This document shows, in pieces, positions 1-6,731 of a stretch of DNA of 9,640 bases. A program made the position numbers and the translations under genes. The first letter of the stretch is position 1, and each line of letters opens with the position of its first letter. The stretch lies in the NCBI GenBank assembly GCA_947853365.1, contig CANTWQ010000119.1, forward strand, positions 1-9,640, given 5' to 3'. This DNA is from an uncultured Bacilli bacterium. GTDB lineage: Bacteria > Bacillota_I > Bacilli_A > RF39 > UBA660. Under the pieces are notes generated by a model. That model did not search any database and was not told the origin of the DNA. It saw nothing but the letters and a program-made list of their open reading frames with translations.

Positions 1-34
1 ATTATAATATAAACAGAAAAAAAGAAATTTTCTT

Positions 35-64
35 AAAAAAAAAGAAAAGTTTTTTCAACTTTTC
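35..64 (-). terminator. Rho-independent terminator of nagZ
   Basis: Read on the minus strand, a perfect 8-bp stem (GAAAAGTT / AACTTTTC, positions 57-64 and 44-51) with a 5-nt loop is followed by nine T (43-35). The stem overlaps the last codons and the TGA stop of the hexosaminidase gene. The remaining bases 1-34 are AT-rich and show no gene. Confidence 0.85.
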
Positions 65-1248
65 ACTTGGTCTAAGATTTGTTGATGGCGAGTGGTATCG
101 ATTGTCGTAAAATCCGGCAAAAGGGTTGTATCAAAAAAGCCCATCTGATATTTTAATGTCAATATTTTCGATACGGATTGATCGATTCGTTTTTCCGTTA
201 ATGTTTTGTTTTGATAAGCTTTCATCATCGCATTTTGGGCTTCTCTACTTTCCGGTGGCATCAATAAAATATCAACGCCAGCATCGATCGCCATCAAAAC
301 ACTTTCTTCGGTGCTATATTGATCCGTAATGGCCTTCATATCAAGTGCATCAGTAATAACAATTCCTTGATAGCCCATCTCTTCTTTCAACAGATTTGTG
401 ATAATTTCTTTCGATAAAGACGCTGGCGTTAAATCATTTGTCAATTGTGGAAGAGCAATATGTGCCACCATCATCATTGGTACGTTTTTTTCGATGGCCG
501 CTTGAAATGGTTTCAATTCATTGGCAAGTAATTCTTCTTTACTTTTATTAACCACAGGTAAAGTCGTATGCGAATCTTCCGTGGTATCTCCATGTCCTGG
601 AAAATGTTTTACCACTGGAATGATTCCTGCATCTTGTAATCCATCAATCATCGGTAATCCCATCCGAATCACTGTATCGGCATCTGTACCAAAAGCTCGA
701 TTACCAATCACTGTATTTTCAGAATTTGAAAAAATATCCAATGATGGTGCAAAATCTAAATTGATACCAAATGGTTTTAATTCTTCTCCTAACACTGTTC
801 CTACTTGATATGAAAGCTCTGGACGATTGGTTTTTCCCACGTCATACATTGGTGGAACCGTTAAAATATTACAATCTTCCATATCTTTGATTCTTTGGAC
901 TCTTCCTCCTTCTTGGTCAATGCCAAAAAACATTGGCACATCGACAAACGATTGAATTTCTTGAATCAAATCCTTCGTCGATTGACAAGTATTGACGTTT
1001 TCTTTAAATAAAATAAAACCACCTGGTTGTACAGTCGTTAAATTCCCGCGCATCACTTTGTTTAATTCTGGGTAGCGAAAAGAAACAAAAATCATTTGCC
1101 CTATTTTTTCTTCGATGGTCATCTCTTCTAACATTTGATTTACTCTTTCTTCCAGCGTCATGTGAATATTAACTCCTGGATAAAATATACTTCCTAAAAA
1201 ACAACCTAAAATAATGAAAATGCCTAATAATATCCCCACTTTTCTCAT
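55..1248 (-). CDS. nagZ: Membrane-anchored GH3 beta-N-acetylhexosaminidase (NagZ-type)
   Basis: This is a glycoside hydrolase family 3 beta-N-acetylglucosaminidase, 397 aa, expected to remove terminal GlcNAc from muropeptides or cell-wall fragments during turnover. The family signature K214-H215-F-P-G-H219-G-D221-T-x-x-D225-S-H227 is complete and includes the Asp-His acid/base pair (D225, H227). The nucleophile is D300 in ITDALDM. GIDQEGGRVQR (109-119) and GNRAF (182-186) are also family-typical. It is a single-domain form. An N-terminal hydrophobic stretch (about 5-24) anchors or exports it. Cys16 in ILGC could be a lipobox, but Leu at -2 is atypical, so a plain signal anchor is equally possible. 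The start has GGAGGAA 3 nt upstream. It lies 70 nt downstream of tspO and has its own promoter. Confidence 0.93.
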   Translation of the reverse strand: MRKVGILLGIFIILGCFLGSIFYPGVNIHMTLEERVNQMLEEMTIEEKIGQMIFVSFRYPELNKVMRGNLTTVQPGGFILFKENVNTCQSTKDLIQEIQSFVDVPMFFGIDQEGGRVQRIKDMEDCNILTVPPMYDVGKTNRPELSYQVGTVLGEELKPFGINLDFAPSLDIFSNSENTVIGNRAFGTDADTVIRMGLPMIDGLQDAGIIPVVKHFPGHGDTTEDSHTTLPVVNKSKEELLANELKPFQAAIEKNVPMMMVAHIALPQLTNDLTPASLSKEIITNLLKEEMGYQGIVITDALDMKAITDQYSTEESVLMAIDAGVDILLMPPESREAQNAMMKAYQNKTLTEKRIDQSVSKILTLKYQMGFFDTTLLPDFTTIDTTRHQQILDQVKS

Positions 1249-1268
1249 CTTTCCTCCATTTCAAAACA

Positions 1269-1295
1269 CTAAGTATTTCTACTTAGAGTATAACA
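1269..1295 (-). promoter_or_regulatory. nagZ promoter with perfect palindromic operator candidate
   Basis: On the minus strand an extended -10 (TGT then TATACT, 1295-1287) lies about 40 nt before the nagZ start; the -35 is poor. Immediately after it, where transcription should begin, is a perfect 7+4+7 inverted repeat, CTAAGTA-N4-TACTTAG (1269-1286). It is not followed by a T run, so it is not a terminator. Its place over the start site suits a repressor-bound operator, but no regulator for it is encoded nearby. Confidence 0.6.
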
Positions 1296-1318
1296 GATTA
1301 CTACAAAAATGAAAAGAA

Positions 1319-1768
1319 TCAATTGAGGAGCAACAATGAAAAATTCAAATAAGTGGCAAATAATAACCATAGAAAATATGGAATTTGTAGATATGCTTGG
1401 AGTCTTTCTTTGCGCGATAAATCAATGATCCAGATTAGAACCAACACATCTAAAAGAACAATTATGATAAAGGCCCCGAGTAAACTTTCTAATAGAAAAA
1501 AGACAATGGGCCATAAATAATTCACAAATAATTGTATTAAAAAAAGATTTTGTAAAGTTGCATCTTTTTTCTCCTTGATTGCAAGAAAGGTAATTCCCAT
1601 TAGCAAGTAGAGAATACTCCAAGCAATAGGAAATAGAATCCGTGGTGGGGCAAGTGGTGGTTTGGTTAAAGTTGCATAAAAATCAAAATTCAAAAAAAGG
1701 GCAATGATACCTCCTCCGATTAACGGTAATAACACAATCAACAACTTATAAAACCAATTTTTTTTCAT
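1319..1768 (-). CDS. tspO: TspO/MBR family tryptophan-rich sensory protein homologue
   Basis: A 149-aa integral membrane protein with five predicted membrane segments (about 7-27, 44-64, 76-93, 96-116 and 128-148). Family-typical motifs are KPPLAPP followed by FPIAWSILYLLMGI (36-59), QLFVNYLWPIVFF (79-91) and PYFLWLLFATYLN (130-142). TspO proteins bind porphyrins and related hydrophobic ligands and are linked to tetrapyrrole or stress responses. The exact role in Gram-positive bacteria is not settled. The ATG has TAGGAGG about 5 nt upstream. The gene sits just after the ttcA terminator and before nagZ. No convincing separate promoter is visible, so it may depend on a weak one at 1770-1800 or on read-through. 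Confidence 0.9.
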   Translation of the reverse strand: MKKNWFYKLLIVLLPLIGGGIIALFLNFDFYATLTKPPLAPPRILFPIAWSILYLLMGITFLAIKEKKDATLQNLFLIQLFVNYLWPIVFFLLESLLGAFIIIVLLDVLVLIWIIDLSRKERLQAYLQIPYFLWLLFATYLNFSLLLLN

Positions 1769-1800
1769 AGGAACCTCCTATTGTTAGTTTACGACGCATG

Positions 1801-1830
1801 AAAAAAAAATATTCCAAATCGAATATTTTT
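1801..1830 (-). terminator. Rho-independent terminator after the ttcA-like gene
   Basis: On the minus strand the stem AAAAATATTC / GAATATTTTT (10 bp, 6-nt loop) ends in a run of nine T (positions 1809-1801). It begins 4 nt after the stop of the PP-loop gene and separates it from tspO. Confidence 0.85.
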
Positions 1831-1833
1831 CTT

Positions 1834-2652
1834 TTAATAATCATCTAGAAAGTGATGATATTCATCCTTTTTGTGGTAAGAAATTAAAGTATCGAGATTG
1901 ACATTTTCCACACTGCGAAACAAATTCATTTCAATATAGGGACTTTTCTTTCGCAGTTCTTGAATTAAGTTTTTGATTTCTTTTCGTTTCGAACGTGATT
2001 CTTTCTCAGGATCTAATTCTTCAGTCATGCGACAAGCACAATTCAGAAAGGTTAAGTGATTGTGTTTTGCCCATGAAATGATTGATTCTTCTTTGACGAG
2101 ATATAAAGGACGGATCAACTCTATACCAGGAAAGTTTTGGCTGTGCAGTTTAGGCATCATCGTTTTAAATTCTCCACCATATAAAGTGCTCATCAAAATA
2201 GTCTCAATCACATCGTCAAAATGGTGCCCCAAGGCAATTTTATTGCATCCTAATTCTTTGGCAAAGGCATAAAGATTTCCTCTTCGCATTCTAGCACATA
2301 AGTAACAAGGAGAATCCTTGATGGCCTCGATCGATTGAAAAATATTACTTTCAAAAATGGTAATCGGAATATCCAATAGACGTGCATTTTCTTCTATTTG
2401 CTGCCGGTTTTCTTTGGTATAACCTGGATCCATGACTAAAAATTTGACTTCGAATGGAATGTTCCCGTGCCGATGTAACTCCTGCATACATTTTGCTAAA
2501 AGAAAAGAATCTTTTCCTCCCGACATACAAACCGCGATCCTATCGCCCGGAGAAATCAATTCATAGGTGCGAATGGCTTTGACCAGTGGTGAAAATATAA
2601 ACTTTCGATATTTGGTGATGATACTTCTTTCTACTTCTTTACTAAATTCCAT
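1834..2652 (-). CDS. TtcA-like tRNA thiolation PP-loop ATPase
   Basis: A 272-aa N-type ATP pyrophosphatase of the TtcA/TilS superfamily, cytoplasmic. It carries the PP-loop SGGKDS (44-49), a CxxC pair in PCYLCARMRRGNLY (C116, C119), the GHHFDDVIET motif (142-151) and further cysteines in NCACRM (C205, C207). TtcA enzymes thiolate C32 of tRNA and hold a [4Fe-4S] cluster on three cysteines matching this layout. The precise tRNA target here is inferred. The start chosen is the Met of MEFSKEV: the frame stays open 42 codons further upstream, but that extension lies inside the preceding gene and has no family similarity. The start overlaps the upstream stop by 11 nt and has AAAGGA upstream, indicating translational coupling with the thioredoxin-like gene. 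Confidence 0.88.
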   Translation of the reverse strand: MEFSKEVERSIITKYRKFIFSPLVKAIRTYELISPGDRIAVCMSGGKDSFLLAKCMQELHRHGNIPFEVKFLVMDPGYTKENRQQIEENARLLDIPITIFESNIFQSIEAIKDSPCYLCARMRRGNLYAFAKELGCNKIALGHHFDDVIETILMSTLYGGEFKTMMPKLHSQNFPGIELIRPLYLVKEESIISWAKHNHLTFLNCACRMTEELDPEKESRSKRKEIKNLIQELRKKSPYIEMNLFRSVENVNLDTLISYHKKDEYHHFLDDY

Positions 2653-3217
2653 GTCTTTTTTTCCTTTGATATAAGAGAAAGAGGATGATTGCAGATACTG
2701 CCCCGACACCACCGACGATCGCAAGAGGAATCCAAATTTGTTGATTGGCACGATTTTGATCGACCACTTCGACTTCACTACTCACTTCTTCTTCCGTTAA
2801 TAAATTTTCACCGATCGTTACTGTTTCCTCTCCGTTTAAATAGGATCCAATAAGATCATCATAAGCACGATTGGAATATGTAATAATGGCTTTTTCCATC
2901 CGATCAGCAAAAGATGCATTATAACCATAAAAGTCTTCTCCACCAATCACAGTAAATGGAACTCCCCTACCGGAAACGCCATAAAGTTCTTTGGCTTTTT
3001 GCATGAGATTATAGTTTTCTTCCGTACCAACCTCATAACTGTGTAACACAATATTGGCATATTTTTGTTGCATTTTCTCTAACCAAATAGACTCTTCCTG
3101 ACAATGATGACAAGTATTACTATGAAACCAGTAAATATGCACTTCGTTTTCGGCATACACATTCGTTGGTATCAAAGTCATCATCCATATCAAGGCTAGA
3201 AATAATAACTTCTTCAT
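2642..3217 (-). CDS. Secreted, membrane-anchored thioredoxin-fold protein (CHHC)
   Basis: A 191-aa protein with an N-terminal signal peptide (about 1-22, possible cleavage after VYA). A thioredoxin-like domain (about 24-115) has the redox motif C36-H-H-C39 and a VP pair at 86-87 matching the cis-proline loop. A charged acidic linker (about 128-158) precedes a C-terminal membrane segment (about 161-183) and a short basic tail (QRKKRH). It should face outside, tethered to the membrane, and act as a thiol-disulfide oxidoreductase; direction and substrates cannot be read from sequence. The start has GGAAGTG about 5 nt upstream. It lies 57 nt after feoB and overlaps the ttcA-like gene. That pairing is odd because one product is extracytoplasmic and the other cytoplasmic. 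Confidence 0.8.
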   Translation of the reverse strand: MKKLLFLALIWMMTLIPTNVYAENEVHIYWFHSNTCHHCQEESIWLEKMQQKYANIVLHSYEVGTEENYNLMQKAKELYGVSGRGVPFTVIGGEDFYGYNASFADRMEKAIITYSNRAYDDLIGSYLNGEETVTIGENLLTEEEVSSEVEVVDQNRANQQIWIPLAIVGGVGAVSAIILFLLYQRKKRHGI

Positions 3218-3239
3218 GCTTTCACTTCCATTCGCAACT

Positions 3240-3248
3240 AGTATACCA
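3240..3248 (-). promoter_or_regulatory. Extended -10 promoter candidate for trx-ttcA
   Basis: On the minus strand TGG-TATACT (3248-3240) forms an extended -10 about 22 nt before the thioredoxin-like start. The -35 at 17 bp spacing is poor. It lies in the short gap after feoB, so the two downstream genes could be expressed both from here and by read-through from feoAB. Confidence 0.5.
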
Positions 3249-3274
3249 TAGATTGTTTCTTCTAGAAAAGCATT

Positions 3275-5329
3275 TTAAAAGAAAGAAAAAAGAAAGGTCG
3301 TCATGAGACAAAGGAGAATACCAATGGCAAGTGGTAATAAAATGGATAAGATCACCCACTTCCAGCTTCCGGTTTCTTTTTTAATCGTAAGGCAAGTAGT
3401 CGAACATGGGAAATGAAACAAACATAAAATAAGCATATTGATCGCCGTTAATGTCGTCCAACCATGATCTATCAAAAGGGTTTTTAAAGCGGCTAGATTA
3501 GAAAAATCCACGATGCTTCCGGTTTCCAAATAAATCATGATTAAAATAGGAATGACAATTTCATTGGCTGGAAAGCCTAGAAGAAAAGCAAGTAAAATGG
3601 CTCCATCCAGCCCAATTATTTTACCAAAAGGATCTAACAGATTTGTCAAATGCATTAAAATAGTATGATTTCCAATGGTAATATTGGCACAAAACCAAAT
3701 TAACATTCCTGCCGGAATGGCCACAACAACGGCTCTTCCTAAAACAGATAACGTACGATCAAAAATAGAACGGATGATGACTTTCAGTACCTGTGGCCTA
3801 CGATATGGAGGTAACTCTAGTGTAAAAGAAGAAGGTTCTCCTTTTAAAATCGTTTTCGTTAATAACTTCGATACGAGAAAGGTCATACCAATGCCCAACA
3901 AAATCAAAATAGTTAACAGAAAGACTGTAGTGAAAGATGCGACAACATCTCCTTGAAAACCAACAAAAAACATGGTAATGATAGCAATCATCGTCGGAAA
4001 ACGGCCATTACAAGGAACAAAACTATTGGTTAATATGGCGAGTAGTCTTTCGCGCTTAGAATCGATAATACGGGCACCCGTCACCCCAACCGCATTACAA
4101 CCGAAGCCCATACACATCGTCAATGCCTGTTTGCCACAGGCATGACATTTTTTAAAGCAACGATCGAGATTAAAAGCAATCCGTGGCAGATATCCCAAAT
4201 CCTCTAATAAGGTAAATAATGGGAAAAAGATCGTCATTGGTGGTAACATAACAGAAACAATCCATGTCAATACACGGTAAACTCCATCTAGAAAAAAGGA
4301 AAGCAATGTTGGTGGCATATGTAATACCGTCAATGTTTCAGTCAACCAATTTCCAAGCGATTGAAACCACGAAAACAATAAATCGGACGGATAATTGGCA
4401 CCTGTAATCGTTAGCCAGAAAATAAGCATCAATAATAATAACATAATCGGGATCCCCGTTCGTTTACTCGTAAAAAGATGATCCCATTTTCGCTCTTTCT
4501 GTTTCCAAGAGGAATCTTCTTCTATCGTCACGGATGTTCCTATCTTTTCTCCTTGCATAATGGAATGATAAGTCATACCATCGGTGATTTCTTTTTCAGT
4601 CACATCGAAATCCAGTAATTTTTGTTTCACCTTTTCGAGTGCTGTTAATGTTTTAGACGTTCCATAAGTATCGATAAGTTGTGTTTTTAAAGTGGGATCT
4701 CCCATTAAAATGAGACTAGCAATTCCTGTTTTATGCACTTTACTTGGCACGAGTGTTTGCGCAATTTCATCAATCGCAAATTGCCACTTTTCTGGATAAG
4801 GAAAGGAAAAAACTTCTTCTGATGGTTGGAAATATTTCATTGTTTCTTTTAATTCAGTTAGTCCTTTCTTTTCTCTAGCACTCATTCCAATGACAGGGAC
4901 TTTTAATATTTGCGATAGTTTTTTTAAATCGATCCTTATTTTTTTCTTTTTAGCTTCATCTAATAAATTCACAACCAAAATGACGCGATTTGTGAAAGAT
5001 AAAATCTGTAAGACCAGATTCAAATTGCGTTCTAAACATACAGCATCACAAACAATAATGATACCATCATAGGAATCAAAGCAAATAAAATCTCTCGCAC
5101 ATTCTTCTTCTTTGGAATGACTAATCAAGGAATAAGTTCCAGGCAAGTCAATCAATTTAAATTTTTGTTTTTGATAGAGCAATGTGCCAGAGGCATTACT
5201 TACTGTTTTTCCGGGCCAGTTACCAGTGTGTTGATGCATTCCAGTCAAAGCATTAAATACCGTGCTTTTACCAACATTAGGATTTCCAGCTAAGGCGAAG
5301 ATACGTTTTTCGTTTTCTTCTGGCATCAT
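3275..5329 (-). CDS. feoB: Ferrous iron transport protein B (GTP-gated permease)
   Basis: A 684-aa FeoB that imports Fe(II). The N-terminal G domain has G1 GNPNVGKS (15-22), the switch I region with T42, G3 DLPG (61-64), G4 NLLD (121-124) and G5 SA (150-151). A helical GDI-like region leads to the membrane core from about 293. Gate regions are visible: GFGCNAVGVTGARIIDSKRERL (starts 408) with C411, VPCNGRFP (438-445) with C440, and a second repeat with LGFPANEIVIP (584-594). Near C391 there is also CFKKCHAC. The C-terminal CSTTCLTIKKE (642-652) is family-typical. The first gate reads PCNGRFP instead of the SCSARLP of classical FeoB. The start ATG overlaps the feoA stop (ATGA); a second ATG follows directly. 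Confidence 0.96.
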   Translation of the reverse strand: MMPEENEKRIFALAGNPNVGKSTVFNALTGMHQHTGNWPGKTVSNASGTLLYQKQKFKLIDLPGTYSLISHSKEEECARDFICFDSYDGIIIVCDAVCLERNLNLVLQILSFTNRVILVVNLLDEAKKKKIRIDLKKLSQILKVPVIGMSAREKKGLTELKETMKYFQPSEEVFSFPYPEKWQFAIDEIAQTLVPSKVHKTGIASLILMGDPTLKTQLIDTYGTSKTLTALEKVKQKLLDFDVTEKEITDGMTYHSIMQGEKIGTSVTIEEDSSWKQKERKWDHLFTSKRTGIPIMLLLLMLIFWLTITGANYPSDLLFSWFQSLGNWLTETLTVLHMPPTLLSFFLDGVYRVLTWIVSVMLPPMTIFFPLFTLLEDLGYLPRIAFNLDRCFKKCHACGKQALTMCMGFGCNAVGVTGARIIDSKRERLLAILTNSFVPCNGRFPTMIAIITMFFVGFQGDVVASFTTVFLLTILILLGIGMTFLVSKLLTKTILKGEPSSFTLELPPYRRPQVLKVIIRSIFDRTLSVLGRAVVVAIPAGMLIWFCANITIGNHTILMHLTNLLDPFGKIIGLDGAILLAFLLGFPANEIVIPILIMIYLETGSIVDFSNLAALKTLLIDHGWTTLTAINMLILCLFHFPCSTTCLTIKKETGSWKWVILSILLPLAIGILLCLMTTFLFSFF

Positions 5330-5580
5330 TTTTCATTCACTTCCTTTATTTTAATTTTTTGACTATCTTCTTTGCGAATGGCAATCAAAGTATTGCGAAT
5401 GCGATACGCTTTCGGATCTTGAAAGGGACTGATCAGCAAACATTCAATTCTCGTCCCGGGAATAAAACCAATTTCTAACAACCTCCGTCGCATCGAAAGA
5501 TCCATGTTATCTAGAAAACCCTCGATGATTGCAACATCATCTATTTCTAAATCACTTAATACTTTCTTTTTTGCTTCCAT
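5326..5580 (-). CDS. feoA: FeoA, SH3-like accessory protein of FeoB
   Basis: An 84-aa cytoplasmic protein with the FeoA/SH3-like pattern: RRRLLEIGFIPGTRIE around residues 31-46 and PKAYRIRNTLIAIRKED near the C-terminus. FeoA proteins assist FeoB-dependent iron uptake. The start is taken as Met of MEAKKK because AAAGGAGG lies 5 nt upstream of it. An in-frame ATG 18 nt earlier would place this ribosome binding site inside the coding region. feoA and feoB overlap by 4 nt, indicating coupled translation. Confidence 0.93.
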   Translation of the reverse strand: MEAKKKVLSDLEIDDVAIIEGFLDNMDLSMRRRLLEIGFIPGTRIECLLISPFQDPKAYRIRNTLIAIRKEDSQKIKIKEVNEK

Positions 5581-5606
5581 AGAAACCTCCTTTATCATTC
5601 TATGGT

Positions 5607-5635
5607 ATTATATGAATTCGTCCCTTTTTCGTCCT
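5607..5635 (-). promoter_or_regulatory. feoAB promoter
   Basis: On the minus strand a consensus -10 TATAAT (5612-5607) lies 26 nt before the feoA start. The -35 position (about 5630-5635) reads AGGACG, which is poor. No convincing Fur or DtxR box is visible. One copy of a 15-bp repeat (5618-5632) occupies the -35/-10 spacer, so a protein bound there should affect feoAB transcription. Confidence 0.6.
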
Positions 5636-5657
5636 AGAAAGATCGTTACTTTTTCGT
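5618..5657. repeat. Two 15-bp imperfect direct repeats in the feoA / LytTR-regulator intergenic region
   Basis: TCGTCCCTTTTTCGT (5618-5632) and TCGTTACTTTTTCGT (5643-5657) match at 13 of 15 positions and are 25 bp apart. Each contains two TCGT units 11 bp apart, so there are four TCGT units at about one-turn intervals (11, 14, 11). The left copy overlaps the feoA promoter. The right copy ends about 9 bp upstream of the -35 position of the LytTR-regulator promoter. This is consistent with an operator shared by the divergent genes; the binding protein is unknown. Confidence 0.55.
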
Positions 5658-5688
5658 TAATCTTAAAAATGATCTGGCGATTTCTGTA

Positions 5689-5694
5689 TATAAT
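5689..5694 (+). promoter_or_regulatory. -10 element of the LytTR regulator gene
   Basis: TATAAT lies 26 nt before the regulator start, with a TG nearby (5685-5686) that is one base off the extended -10 position. The expected -35 region (about 5666-5671, AAAATG) is poor, as for promoters that need an activator. Confidence 0.55.
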
Positions 5695-5720
5695 GTTATC
5701 GTTTAGAAAGTAGGGATTTT

Positions 5721-6461
5721 ATGTATGAGTTTATCATTGTCGACAATGATTTTGAAATGATTCATATTGTCAAGGACCTGATCGAAAAAATTATTTTTCA
5801 AAGAAATTTGAAAGCCAAAATCAAGACATTCACTTCTTATGATACAGACTTCCAAACAGTATTTACTTCGTCGGCATTTAAAATTTTTATTTTAGATATT
5901 GTCATGCCCGGGATTTATAATGGATTAGATGGTGCCAGGATGATTCGCAACCACTCGACAGAAGATGTCATTTTCTTTTTGTCTAGTCATGAGGATGAAT
6001 ATTGTTATCAAATCTTTAAAGAAACATATCGCTATTATGCTTTTATCAATAAAAATGAAATGGCTTCCTTGACCGATAAACTCCTCCATCTGTTAGACGA
6101 ATATCAAACCAGTCATGATGTGATTCAACTTTGCAGTGATTCTGAGTTTTATCAAATTCAAAAAAGAAAAATTATGTATTTGGAAACCGATACCTTGAAG
6201 CGAAAATTGGTACTCCATCTTTATCCCACGTTCGATTTTTCTATTTCTAAAGGTATTCACGAAATGCAAGCGCTTTTAGGAGATGATTTTATTTTTATCA
6301 ACAAATCCTATTTAATCAATCGACAATATATCGCTGGATATTCGTTCTTAAAAAAGACTATTTTCCTTGATTCGGGAATCTCTTTAAAAATTATTCCCAA
6401 AAAGATGCGCAAAAAAGAACTGAAAGCTCTATTACAGATCGATAACCACCCTTTGGTGTAA
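5721..6461 (+). CDS. LytTR-family response regulator (AgrA/ComE type)
   Basis: A 246-aa two-domain regulator. The receiver domain (about 1-125) has the acidic start D8-N9-D10, the phospho-acceptor D59 in FILDIVMPG, S88/S89 at the switch Thr/Ser position and K111 in FINKNE. Asn9 stands where the second residue of the usual acidic pair is expected. A LytTR DNA-binding domain (about 136-240) follows, with IMYLETD (151-157), FIFINKSYLINRQYI (190-204) and LKIIPKKM near the end. These proteins bind pairs of direct repeats and often control peptide, bacteriocin or competence genes. No histidine kinase lies in the window, so it is an orphan here. A weak AGTAGGGAT site precedes the ATG. The repeats at 6449-6480 begin inside its 3' end. 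Confidence 0.9.
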   Translation: MYEFIIVDNDFEMIHIVKDLIEKIIFQRNLKAKIKTFTSYDTDFQTVFTSSAFKIFILDIVMPGIYNGLDGARMIRNHSTEDVIFFLSSHEDEYCYQIFKETYRYYAFINKNEMASLTDKLLHLLDEYQTSHDVIQLCSDSEFYQIQKRKIMYLETDTLKRKLVLHLYPTFDFSISKGIHEMQALLGDDFIFINKSYLINRQYIAGYSFLKKTIFLDSGISLKIIPKKMRKKELKALLQIDNHPLV

Positions 6462-6480
6462 AATAGATGCCCTTTGGTGT
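6449..6480 (+). repeat. Tandem 11-bp direct repeats, probable LytTR-regulator binding site
   Basis: CCCTTTGGTGT occurs perfectly at 6449-6459 and 6470-6480, a start-to-start distance of 21 bp, the two-turn spacing typical of LytTR operators. A partial third copy, TTTGGT at 6484-6489, follows 11 bp later in the -35 region. The first copy lies in the last codons of the LytTR regulator. The pair ends just upstream of the promoter of the small peptide gene, where a class II activator would sit. Confidence 0.75.
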
Positions 6481-6482
6481 GA

Positions 6483-6511
6483 TTTTGGTCGTAATTATAC
6501 TTTCTTATGAT
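6483..6511 (+). promoter_or_regulatory. Activator-type promoter of the small peptide gene
   Basis: The -10 TATGAT (6506-6511) is good. The -35 position at 17 bp spacing (6483-6488, TTTTGG) lacks the consensus. A near-perfect direct repeat pair abuts it upstream. Transcription should begin near 6518, giving a leader of about 20 nt that contains the ribosome binding site. Confidence 0.65.
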
Positions 6512-6538
6512 ACAGTTTTATTGTAAGGAGTAGTAGTA

Positions 6539-6715
6539 ATGAAGTATATTGTAGTGCACAAAAGTTTTACAAAAGTCGTTTGTTGGCAAGTGGATTGGCA
6601 TCGACCAAAAGTACAAAAGAAGATCTGTTATCGAATGTATTCTTTTACCACTTCGCTTTTTTTCACTGATTGGATTCGTCGAGGCATCCAAAAAGTCATC
6701 CAATTTTTTTTATAG
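6539..6715 (+). CDS. Small cationic aromatic-rich peptide under a LytTR-type promoter
   Basis: A 58-residue open frame, start supported by TAAGGAG 8 nt upstream, an upstream -10 and a downstream terminator. I do not recognise the family. The product is strongly basic (11 Lys/Arg against 2 Asp) with three Trp, many Phe/Tyr and two cysteines (C15, C30). It has no classical signal peptide and no double-glycine leader. The C-terminal part, FTDWIRRGIQKVIQFFL (42-58), could form an amphipathic helix. Genes just downstream of a LytTR operator are often pheromones, bacteriocins or competence factors. A membrane-active or regulatory peptide is therefore plausible, but that is inference. An overlapping minus-strand frame has no ribosome binding site and is discarded. 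Confidence 0.65.
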   Translation: MKYIVVHKSFTKVVCWQVDWHRPKVQKKICYRMYSFTTSLFFTDWIRRGIQKVIQFFL

Positions 6716-6731
6716 AAAAAATCATCGTTTG

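Noticed and set aside
2653..2778. N-terminal extension of the TtcA-like protein by 42 residues
   Set aside because: It lies within the 3' part of the thioredoxin-like gene, has no ribosome binding site and is not part of the family domain. The Met at 2652 has an upstream AAAGGA.
5580..5640. Fur or DtxR box in the feoAB promoter
   Set aside because: Only short GATAA-like pieces are present; no recognisable palindrome of either family.
6518..6703. Minus-strand 61-codon frame opposite the small peptide gene
   Set aside because: It has no ribosome binding site or promoter. The plus-strand frame has both, plus a terminator.
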